This document shows positions 52,792 through 60,312 of a stretch of 64,000 nt of DNA, one piece after another; position 1 is the first letter of the stretch, and every line of letters starts with the position of its first letter. The notes beneath the pieces are model-generated. The model had not been told where the DNA came from and searched no databases. It saw only the letters and a list, made by a program, of their open reading frames with translations. The position numbers and the translations under genes were made by a program. The stretch lies in the NCBI GenBank assembly GCA_002307215.1, contig DBTU01000042.1, forward strand, positions 16,385-80,384, given 5' to 3'. The stretch is from Lachnoclostridium sp. UBA1308 (GTDB lineage Bacteria; Bacillota; Clostridia; Lachnospirales; Lachnospiraceae).

Positions 52792-54327
52792 ATGAATAAT
52801 CTGGCTTACAAGGATATTATGCTTACAGAAGAAGCGGGAGGGTGTCTGCTTTGTCATGAGGCTCCGTGTACGAAAGCTTGTCCGTATGGACTTCCGGTGG
52901 ATTCCATTATAAGGTCACTGCGCTTTGAAAACAAATTAGGAGCGGTCAATAAGCTGCCCGAAGAACTTCCTTGCCGAAGCTGTGAGTCAAAGCAGTGTAA
53001 GAAGGATTGCTTGAAGGCTAGAATAAACAGACCGGTTCATATTGATGAAATCATGGAAGGCCTCGCTGCTTGTGAAAGGGTTAAGGAGGAGAAGGTCGAT
53101 TTATCCATTGAGTTTTGCAACGTGCAATGTGAGAATCCCTTCTTTCTTTCCTCTTCGGTTGTAGGCAGCAATTATGAAATGGTCGCAAAAGCATTTGATA
53201 TGGGGTGGGGCGGAGTAGCCTTCAAGACGATCGGTACGTTTGTGCCTAAAGAGGTATCGCCTAGGTTTGATGCACTTAGAAAGGAAACAGTACCCTTTGT
53301 CGGTTTTAAGAACATTGAGCAAATCTCAGACCATTCGTTGGAAGAAAATCTGTCGTATTTAAAGCAATTAAAGAAGGATTATCCGAGTAAGATAATCATT
53401 GCTTCTATCATGGGACAGACAGAGGAGGAATGGACGTATCTTGCCAGGATTATGACAGAAGCAGGCTCGGATATCATTGAATGCAATTTCTCCTGTCCGC
53501 ATATGGCTGCGGATGGACTTGGATCAGATGTGGGGCAGAACACAGAGCTGGTAGCGGCATTCACGAAAGCGGTACGCAGGGGAACCCATCTTCCGATTCT
53601 TGCGAAGATGACTCCGAATATAGGAAACATGGAGATTCCTGCAATTGCGGCAATTGAGGCAGGTGCAGACGGAATAGCGGCAATCAATACAATTAAGAGT
53701 ATCATGAATGTTAATTTGGATACCTTTTCTTCCGGGCCTGATGTCGAGGGAAAGACCAGTGTCGGAGGATATTCCGGCAAAGCGGTGAAGCCGATTGCAC
53801 TTCGTTTTATTCATTCCATGAAAAGCTGTAGTAAGCTATCAAAAGTTCCGATCAGCGGCATGGGTGGTATTGAAACCTGGAGAGATGCGGCGGAATTCAT
53901 GGCACTCGGCTGTGCAAATATTCAGGTAACAACGTCAGTCATGCAGTATGGTTACCGTGTTATTGAGGATATGATTGAGGGAATGAAACTATATTTAAGT
54001 TCTCATGGATATAAAAGCATTTCAGAGATTGTAGGAAATGCCCTAGAACATATTATATCGGCTGACAATTTAAACAGGGATAGTATATGCTATCCCAAAT
54101 TCGATAAAGCAAAGTGTCTGGGCTGCGGACGGTGTTATCTTTCCTGTTACGACGGCGGGCATCAGGCACTGACACAGGACGTTAAAAGTAAAAAACCGAT
54201 AATGGAACCGAGAAAATGTGTCGGTTGCCATCTGTGTGTCATGGTTTGTCCCGTTCAAGCTATCGTGCCGGGAACCAGAGTGAGGAACAAGATGCCGCTG
54301 TGCGACATTTCGGAAGGAGGTAATTAG
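52792..54327 (+). CDS. preA: Dihydropyrimidine dehydrogenase, PreA type with N-terminal Fe-S extension
   Basis: A 511-residue protein. Residues about 1-95 form a cysteine-rich module (CLLCHEAPCTKACP, CRSCESKQCKKDC) like the N-terminal Fe-S domain of PreT and GltD. The FMN barrel of the DHOD fold follows, with FSCPHMAADGLGSDVGQN, AKMTPNIG, ISGMGGIETW and TSVMQYGYR. Two C-terminal 4Fe-4S motifs close it (CLGCGRCYLSCYDGGHQA, CVGCHLCVMVCP). E. coli PreA is about 411 residues and lacks the N-terminal module, which belongs to its partner PreT. No FAD/NAD(P)H subunit is encoded here, so electrons may come from ferredoxin or a separate oxidoreductase. It catalyses reduction of uracil or thymine. A GTG at 52783 is in frame; ATG 52792 fits the GGAG site better. 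Confidence 0.92.
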   Translation: MNNLAYKDIMLTEEAGGCLLCHEAPCTKACPYGLPVDSIIRSLRFENKLGAVNKLPEELPCRSCESKQCKKDCLKARINRPVHIDEIMEGLAACERVKEEKVDLSIEFCNVQCENPFFLSSSVVGSNYEMVAKAFDMGWGGVAFKTIGTFVPKEVSPRFDALRKETVPFVGFKNIEQISDHSLEENLSYLKQLKKDYPSKIIIASIMGQTEEEWTYLARIMTEAGSDIIECNFSCPHMAADGLGSDVGQNTELVAAFTKAVRRGTHLPILAKMTPNIGNMEIPAIAAIEAGADGIAAINTIKSIMNVNLDTFSSGPDVEGKTSVGGYSGKAVKPIALRFIHSMKSCSKLSKVPISGMGGIETWRDAAEFMALGCANIQVTTSVMQYGYRVIEDMIEGMKLYLSSHGYKSISEIVGNALEHIISADNLNRDSICYPKFDKAKCLGCGRCYLSCYDGGHQALTQDVKSKKPIMEPRKCVGCHLCVMVCPVQAIVPGTRVRNKMPLCDISEGGN

Positions 54328-54329
54328 TA

Positions 54330-55556
54330 ATGGCATTATGTAGTTTGGAAAGATTAAATGAAAAGATTAAAGTATTCAGTAAATTCGGCGATACCGGAAA
54401 GGGCGGTATCACAAGATTTTCACTGTCACCGGAGGCATTAGAAGCAAGAGCTGAGTTCAAGAAGAGGATGGAAGCAATCGGAGCTATTGTGGTGACGGAT
54501 GATATGGCTAATATGTATGCAACGATTCCGGGAACGGAAGAATTGCCGGCGATTATGTCCGGCTCGCATCTGGATTCTGTAAGGCAGGGCGGTAATTATG
54601 ACGGAGTACTCGGAGTATTGACTGCGATGGAAGCCGCAGAGACAATCGTGAAAGAAAATATACCTCACAGACATCCGATTACGGTTGTTGTATGGACGAA
54701 TGAAGAGGGTGCACGCTTTGAACCTGCAATGATGTCCTCCGGTGTAATCTGTGGAAAGTTCAATAAGGACGACATGTTGGCTTCTGTCGCAAAGGATAAG
54801 CTTGGATATACCTTTGGTGATGCTCTGAAAGCAAGCGGATACATGGGTGATGAAGCGAATCGTATGAATCCTGCAAAGACAACAGCTCTTGTGGAACTAC
54901 ACATTGAGCAAGGACCTGTATTGGAAGCAGAAGGCTTTGATATCGGTATTCTCGAAGGAGTATGCGGTATGATTAATTATGAGTTTACCTTTTCCGGTCA
55001 AGCCGGCCATGCAGGCACGACACCGATGAAATATCGTAAAGATGCCCTTTATGCTGCAGTCAAGACAATTCAGTATCTACATGATGAGTTGGATGAGCTG
55101 GACAGCAAATTAGTATATACGACAGGTAAAATTTCCTGCCATCCCAATATCCATACGATAATCCCGGACGAAGTAAAGTTTACTTTGGATGCAAGGCATC
55201 AGGATCCGGAGGTTATAAAGCAGGTGCTTCATATCATTCAAAAGATTCCCGCCGAGGTTGAAAAATGTCAGGTATGCTATACCAAAGCCTGGGCACGAAA
55301 GACTGTAACCTTTACTTCTGAGTTGGTTGATTATGTTGAAAAAGGTGCAAAAGAGTTGGGGTATTCGAATCGAAGAATCTACAGCGGACCCGGACATGAT
55401 GCACAGTTTATGATTGATGTTATTCCCACCACGATGATCTTTGTCCCCAGTGTCGGTGGACACAGTCATTGTGAAATTGAGTATACTCCTGTGGAAAACT
55501 GCTTAAAGGGTGCCAATGTTTTATTAAAAACCCTGCTTTATATTGACTTGCAGTAA
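54330..55556 (+). CDS. M20 family amidohydrolase, probable beta-ureidopropionase
   Basis: A 408-residue Zn-dependent hydrolase of the N-carbamoyl-L-amino-acid / allantoate amidohydrolase group. Metal-binding blocks are SGSHLDSVRQGGNYDGVLG, WTNEEGARF and VELHIEQGPVLE; the C-terminal GHDAQFM and GHSHCEIEYTPVENC blocks complete the site. It starts two bases after preA, whose end carries the GGAGG. In this operon it should hydrolyse N-carbamoyl-beta-alanine to beta-alanine, CO2 and ammonia. Sequence alone would also permit allantoate or other ureido substrates. Confidence 0.9.
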   Translation: MALCSLERLNEKIKVFSKFGDTGKGGITRFSLSPEALEARAEFKKRMEAIGAIVVTDDMANMYATIPGTEELPAIMSGSHLDSVRQGGNYDGVLGVLTAMEAAETIVKENIPHRHPITVVVWTNEEGARFEPAMMSSGVICGKFNKDDMLASVAKDKLGYTFGDALKASGYMGDEANRMNPAKTTALVELHIEQGPVLEAEGFDIGILEGVCGMINYEFTFSGQAGHAGTTPMKYRKDALYAAVKTIQYLHDELDELDSKLVYTTGKISCHPNIHTIIPDEVKFTLDARHQDPEVIKQVLHIIQKIPAEVEKCQVCYTKAWARKTVTFTSELVDYVEKGAKELGYSNRRIYSGPGHDAQFMIDVIPTTMIFVPSVGGHSHCEIEYTPVENCLKGANVLLKTLLYIDLQ

Positions 55557-55639
55557 TCCATAATGTTAGCTTCCGGCATAGGTAGGACCGGTCGAATGAA
55601 TTCACTTATAACTCCCAATTTGGATTTTTGTTAACGACG

Positions 55640-55676
55640 TGAAAAGAGAGGAAGCCTTCGGGTTTTCTCTCTTTTC
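55640..55676 (+). terminator. Terminator of the pyrimidine operon
   Basis: TGAAAAGAGAGgaa pairs with ttCTCTCTTTTCA around GCCTTCGGGT. Confidence 0.8.
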
Positions 55677-55681
55677 ATGTG

Positions 55682-55848
55682 TTACTATTCACAGCCCAGT
55701 CAAAGATGGTGATATGATTTCGACAAATGTTTCCGAAGCGGAGCCGCTCCCGCTTAGTTGCATTACGCAATTCGTATGCACTACTCCTTTTCGAAAATCA
55801 TTTGTCGAAATCATAATGCCTAATTCCTGAATGGGCTGTGAATAGTAA
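55682..55848. repeat. Long imperfect palindrome, about 167 bp
   Basis: The outer arm TTACTATTCACAGCCCA (55682-55698) is mirrored at 55832-55848. The inner arm ATGATTTCGACAAATG (55714-55729) is mirrored at 55799-55814. The linkers between the two arm blocks differ. The centre contains AGCGGAGCCGCTCCCGCT. It sits directly behind the terminator. A 63-codon frame across it looks non-coding. Confidence 0.85.
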
Positions 55849-55887
55849 TTTTATGTAATTTACAGGAGGAAAATACTTAAAATAATC

Positions 55888-55916
55888 TTGTACAATGTAA
55901 GATATTGTCATATAAT
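55888..55916 (+). promoter_or_regulatory. Promoter of MCP gene
   Basis: TTGTAC and TATAAT are spaced by 17 bases, 37 bases before the TTG start codon. Confidence 0.55.
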
Positions 55917-55952
55917 ACATATTATACTTATCAATAAAGGAGGTTTATTCGT

Positions 55953-57431
55953 TTGAATAAAAAGATATACAACTTTAAAAAGGCAGATTTCGTCTGTGTA
56001 TGTATTATTCTTGCAGTTTGTTTGATGACCTTAGTGTATAATTTTACGAGCAAAAGCTTTTCTGAAGGACTTGATTTGTCGATCCCGGTATTGGCGGCAG
56101 CAGTTATTGTAGTAGCAATTTATTTTTTACCCATACCCAGCAGGGCTAAGGGATTCACCTACAGTATCATTATTTTTGCGGCGGCAATTTCCACTTTAAT
56201 GCAGGATCCCACAGACCAGGGAAACCTATATACCATAGCTGCTTCTATTGTTGTTCTATGCTTATATTATTCCATAGGATTATTAATATCCTTTGCAGTC
56301 ATTGTGAATGCAACCTATTTCGTTCTCTATTTTACCAATGGGGTAGCCCTATTTGGACAGGAGCGGTCTCTTGGTTTTCTTCTATCCACTTTGCTAATGA
56401 TTGATGCAATCTTTGTTGTTCTTTTTTTCTCCATCAAATGGGGCAGTGGGATTATCATGAGAGCTACGAAAAAAGAAGAGGAGGTCAATGACCTTCTTTC
56501 AAAACTAACAGCAACCTTTAAAAAGGTAGAAGAATCTTCTTCTGTTTTAAACCAAAATGTATCCACCCTTGACCAAAACATGAATTCGATCATAAAGTCC
56601 AGCAAAGAAACAACAATGACTATGAATGAGGTTGCAGAAGGAACCGGGCATCAGTCAGAGAGCATTTATCAGATCAATACAAATATGACGGAAGCCATCA
56701 ATGAAGTGAATGATACAAAGGAGATAGCCGAGAAGATTACATACCACTCTGATATTATTTCAAAGAAGGTTTCGCAAGGCTCTGATAAAATTCATACGAT
56801 GTTTGCACAGATGGAGACAATTGATCAGGCGGTGGGTGCAGCTTCCTCGACCGTAACAGTTCTTCAGAAAAATATAGAGGAAATCAATGTTTTCCTTGAA
56901 GGAATAGCTCAGATATCTCAACAGACGAACCTGTTGTCCTTGAATGCATCCATAGAATCAGCAAGGGCTGGTGAGCAGGGTAAGGGCTTTGCAGTAGTTG
57001 CCGGTGAAGTAGGCAAGCTTGCAGTACAGAGTGCAAAGACGGCGAAGAGCATACAAGAAATTATCGGTATCATTTCACAAAATTCCGCTGAAGCAGTGGA
57101 TAAGGTCGGCGAGGGGACGAGAGCCGTGAAGGCAGGGAATACTGCACTCGGTGAAGTTGGCGATTATTTTAGGGACGTTGAGAGTGCCATTAATGAAACT
57201 TTTCACCTACTCGAGCAGGAGAATACCATGATTGGCAGAATCCTTGAGAAGTTTATACAAGTCCAGGAGCGCATTGAGAATATTGCCAGTATTTCTGAAG
57301 AACATAGTGCTTCCAATGAAGAAATTCTTGCGACCATTGAAAGCGAGAATAATGATATTCTATCGGTCAGGGAATCAATACATGAAATTCAAAAGCTGTC
57401 CACTGTTCTTGATGAGATGTTGCACAGCTAA
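55953..57431 (+). CDS. Methyl-accepting chemotaxis protein with six-span membrane sensor
   Basis: A 492-residue receptor without a periplasmic sensor. Its first 170 residues form about six membrane spans (IILAVCLMTLVYNF.. to ..LLSTLLMIDAIFVVLFF), then a cytoplasmic coiled coil with the signalling tip QISQQTNLLSLNASIESARAGEQGKGFAVVAGEVGKLA. No HAMP domain is obvious. The start is TTG at 55953 with AAAGGAGG nine bases upstream. It may sense a membrane or intracellular cue. It stands alone, next to the pyrimidine island. Confidence 0.9.
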   Translation: MNKKIYNFKKADFVCVCIILAVCLMTLVYNFTSKSFSEGLDLSIPVLAAAVIVVAIYFLPIPSRAKGFTYSIIIFAAAISTLMQDPTDQGNLYTIAASIVVLCLYYSIGLLISFAVIVNATYFVLYFTNGVALFGQERSLGFLLSTLLMIDAIFVVLFFSIKWGSGIIMRATKKEEEVNDLLSKLTATFKKVEESSSVLNQNVSTLDQNMNSIIKSSKETTMTMNEVAEGTGHQSESIYQINTNMTEAINEVNDTKEIAEKITYHSDIISKKVSQGSDKIHTMFAQMETIDQAVGAASSTVTVLQKNIEEINVFLEGIAQISQQTNLLSLNASIESARAGEQGKGFAVVAGEVGKLAVQSAKTAKSIQEIIGIISQNSAEAVDKVGEGTRAVKAGNTALGEVGDYFRDVESAINETFHLLEQENTMIGRILEKFIQVQERIENIASISEEHSASNEEILATIESENNDILSVRESIHEIQKLSTVLDEMLHS

Positions 57432-57446
57432 AGAACAAAAGAATAT

Positions 57447-57600
57447 GTAAAGAATAGAATAGATTTATCTCTGTAAAGAATAGATTTATCTCTGTAAAGA
57501 ATAGATTTATCTCTGTAAAGAATAGATTTATCTCCGAAAAAAATAGATTTAACTCTGTAAGAAATAAATTTCTCTCTGTAAGTAATAGATTTATCATGTA
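57447..57600. repeat. 21-bp tandem repeat, about seven units
   Basis: The unit GTAAAGAATAGATTTATCTCT occurs with decreasing identity: three almost perfect copies (57473-57535), an earlier copy with a 5-base insertion, then three more diverged copies. It lies between the MCP and GH74 genes. Confidence 0.9.
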
Positions 57601-57852
57601 AAGAGTAGGAGCTTTGTAAAAGTATTTTATACTTTTCGAAGCTCTTTTTGCATCGAAAGCCTCTGAGAAATCAAAATATATTTTTCTGCAAGAATTCTAT
57701 TACTTTATACCAAGATTTTAACGGTAAAACATGATATAATCTCTATTAAGCAAGCTAATAGTAATGATATCCATGCTTTTATGAGTTATAGATTAAATTA
57801 GTGTATGCGAGCAAGTCGCATTTACAGAAATTATATATCATGAGGTACTTGA
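57601..57852 (+). other. Upstream region of the GH74-GH31 operon
   Basis: A TATAAT-like -10 occurs near 57734 (ATGATATAATC). A hairpin AGAGCTTCGAAAAG/GAGCTTTGTAAAAG region near 57606-57645 may end the MCP transcript. No gene seen. Confidence 0.35.
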
Positions 57853-60312
57853 ATGAATAAAGAACAGAATGTATATGTACCATATGAATACAAGAATGCT
57901 CCGGTGCCCGGAGGTGGCTTTGTCACGGGTTTATGTTTTCACCCAAAGGAAAGGAATATCTTGTATGCTCGAACGGATGTCGGAGGTGTTTACCGGTATG
58001 ACTTTCATACTCGTACTTGGCTTTCCCTGATGGATCATGTAAAAGCGACTGAAAAGTGGGAATCCTATCCGTTATCCATTGCCGTAGATCCGACACACCC
58101 GGGCGGGATATTCACGGTTGCAGGAGATTATATTGAGAATAATTATATATGTCGATCGATTGATTTCGGAAAAAACTTTGAATATTTTAAGGTTCCGGCA
58201 AAGATTCACGGCAATGCTCCGGGAAGAGGCACGGGGGAGAGACTAGCCATAGATCCTCATAATCCGAATATTGTGTATTTTGCTTCTCTAGCTGAGGGGC
58301 TATTAATATCAACGAATCGAGGAGAAAGCTTTCAGAGGCTTCCGGTAATACCGAAGGGTGGAAAAGAGGAGCATAATCTTGCATTCATATGGTTGGACAG
58401 TAGGTCGCAGGTAGACGAACGATGCCATACTATCGTGGTATCCGTTTCCGGACAAGCCAATTCTCCGGGTGCTACAATTCGTGGAAGCAGTCTATACATT
58501 TCAAGAGATGCAGGAAATTCCTTTGAAGCACTTCCGGGACAGCCGGAGAATCAAAGCTTTGGAAGCTTTCCGGGCTTTGTCGGGCAGCGAGCTGCTTTTT
58601 CGGAAGGCTATCTGTTTATCACAATGGCAGCCACCGGGAAGCCTCAATCCGGATGGGCGGGGTATTCTTGTGATGCGGGAGGAGACGAGCATGGGTGCAT
58701 CCTACGTTATCAGCTGTCGCCAAAGGGAGAAATTACTGAAGTTAACTATGTCACTCCGGATCTGAGCTTTATGGGCGGAGGCTGTGATCGGGTCAGTAAA
58801 ATCGCCGGTTTTGGCGGTATCGATGCAATGATTAGCCATTCCGGCTGCCTAATCTGTTCAACACAGGGTAGCAGCAGGGAGGAGGCAGTTCTTTATACCA
58901 CCGATTACGGAGAGCATTGGTTTCCCGTACTTTATGATCTTGAAATTGGTATTATGGATTTTCAAGAGGTTCCTTATATGAAGCCGGAATATAATGATCA
59001 TCATAATCTGCTTCACTGGATTTCCGATATCAAGCTGGATCCCTTTAATCCGAATCGGGCGGTATTCAATTCCGGTACCGGCATCTTTATGACAGAGAAC
59101 CTAACAAATGCCCGGAAAGGTGAAGAGGTAATCTTTCGACCATGTTGCAAGGGTTTGGAGGAGACGGTTCACATGAATATTTACAGTCCGCCCGGTGGAG
59201 AGGTACAATTGTTAGATATGATCGGAGATTTGGGTGGATTTGCTTTTACCGATCTGACCCGACCGGCTGAAAATTCGTTCGCGGATGAGAACAATCACCG
59301 ATATATCACCTGCTTGAATGCAGATTACCCGGATAGTACGCCGGAGCTTGTTGCGGTCTCGGCCAGAGGAAATTGGAAAGGGAAAACGACAGGGGGCATA
59401 CTATGGTCCGAGGATCAATGTAAAACCTTTATTCGACTGCCCGATCCTGTAAATATATCTGAGAGAATTGACCGGCTAATTAAAGCAGTGCGAAGCCCCA
59501 ACACAAATCCAGGATGGACGGCAGTATCTGCCGACGCAGGAACTCTGGTGTGGTGTATAGCGGATCATTTCCGTCTCCCGGCACAGGCGGTTGTCGTCAC
59601 CAATGATTGTGGTCAGACGTGGACACAAACAAGGATTTATGACCGGGAACAACACCAGGATACAGAAAGTTCAGGAACCTTGAAGGTGTTTTCCGACCGT
59701 ATCGATCCGGAAGTGTTCTATGGCTTTGGCCAAAATTCTAAGCTTTATATCAGCACCGATCGCGCCTGTAGCTTCCATCAAATTGATGTGCCGGAGAGTT
59801 TTCCTGTACTGGAACTGGGTAATATAGAAAGAGAACCAAGAACCGAGATTCGTGTCCAGTCAGGTAAACAGGGAGTGATCTGGTTGGCTGTCGGTAAGGG
59901 AGGATTGTGGAGGTTGCTTATCCATAAAGAAGGTAAAAAGGTTGATTTGGAACGTATTACGTCGGAAGGTGAAGAAGTGTTTTGTCAAGGTATGGGCAAG
60001 GCAGCACCCGGAAATAGTTTTGACACTTTGTATGTGAGTGGTATAATTGGCAGTGATTATGGATTTTATCGTTCGTTCGATGAAGGCAGGACCTGGCAGA
60101 GAATCAACAGTGATCAACAGATGTATGGTGATATTGTAAGTATTACGGGAGATCCCCGCTGCTTTGGACGTGTCTATATAGCGACTGCATCCAGAGGGGT
60201 GCTGTGGGGTGATCCGAGAGCTAGTATTAGCAGAAATGAGGTAGAGTATGAAATACGAAGTAAGGGGAAACAGATTAGTAGGAATGGAAGGCGAACTGGC
60301 GATATGGATTGA
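57853..60312 (+). CDS. Intracellular GH74-type xyloglucanase
   Basis: An 819-residue protein of the GH74 seven-bladed double propeller family. GGGFVTGLCFHPKERNILYARTDVGGVYRYD at the start is diagnostic and includes the probable catalytic Asp42. The second candidate is Asp392 in WISDIKLDPFNPNRAVFNSG. It has no signal peptide, dockerin or carbohydrate-binding module, so it acts in the cytosol, probably on imported xyloglucan oligosaccharides, either as endo-enzyme or reducing-end cellobiohydrolase. It overlaps the GH31 gene by 65 bases and is clearly co-expressed with it. Confidence 0.9.
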   Translation: MNKEQNVYVPYEYKNAPVPGGGFVTGLCFHPKERNILYARTDVGGVYRYDFHTRTWLSLMDHVKATEKWESYPLSIAVDPTHPGGIFTVAGDYIENNYICRSIDFGKNFEYFKVPAKIHGNAPGRGTGERLAIDPHNPNIVYFASLAEGLLISTNRGESFQRLPVIPKGGKEEHNLAFIWLDSRSQVDERCHTIVVSVSGQANSPGATIRGSSLYISRDAGNSFEALPGQPENQSFGSFPGFVGQRAAFSEGYLFITMAATGKPQSGWAGYSCDAGGDEHGCILRYQLSPKGEITEVNYVTPDLSFMGGGCDRVSKIAGFGGIDAMISHSGCLICSTQGSSREEAVLYTTDYGEHWFPVLYDLEIGIMDFQEVPYMKPEYNDHHNLLHWISDIKLDPFNPNRAVFNSGTGIFMTENLTNARKGEEVIFRPCCKGLEETVHMNIYSPPGGEVQLLDMIGDLGGFAFTDLTRPAENSFADENNHRYITCLNADYPDSTPELVAVSARGNWKGKTTGGILWSEDQCKTFIRLPDPVNISERIDRLIKAVRSPNTNPGWTAVSADAGTLVWCIADHFRLPAQAVVVTNDCGQTWTQTRIYDREQHQDTESSGTLKVFSDRIDPEVFYGFGQNSKLYISTDRACSFHQIDVPESFPVLELGNIEREPRTEIRVQSGKQGVIWLAVGKGGLWRLLIHKEGKKVDLERITSEGEEVFCQGMGKAAPGNSFDTLYVSGIIGSDYGFYRSFDEGRTWQRINSDQQMYGDIVSITGDPRCFGRVYIATASRGVLWGDPRASISRNEVEYEIRSKGKQISRNGRRTGDMD

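Noticed and set aside
57367..57597. Minus-strand frame with heptad repeat TEINLFF
   Set aside because: It is produced by the 21-bp DNA repeat, has no ribosome-binding site and overlaps the end of the MCP gene.
57447..57600. Possible CRISPR array
   Set aside because: The repeats are contiguous with no spacers and no cas genes are present.
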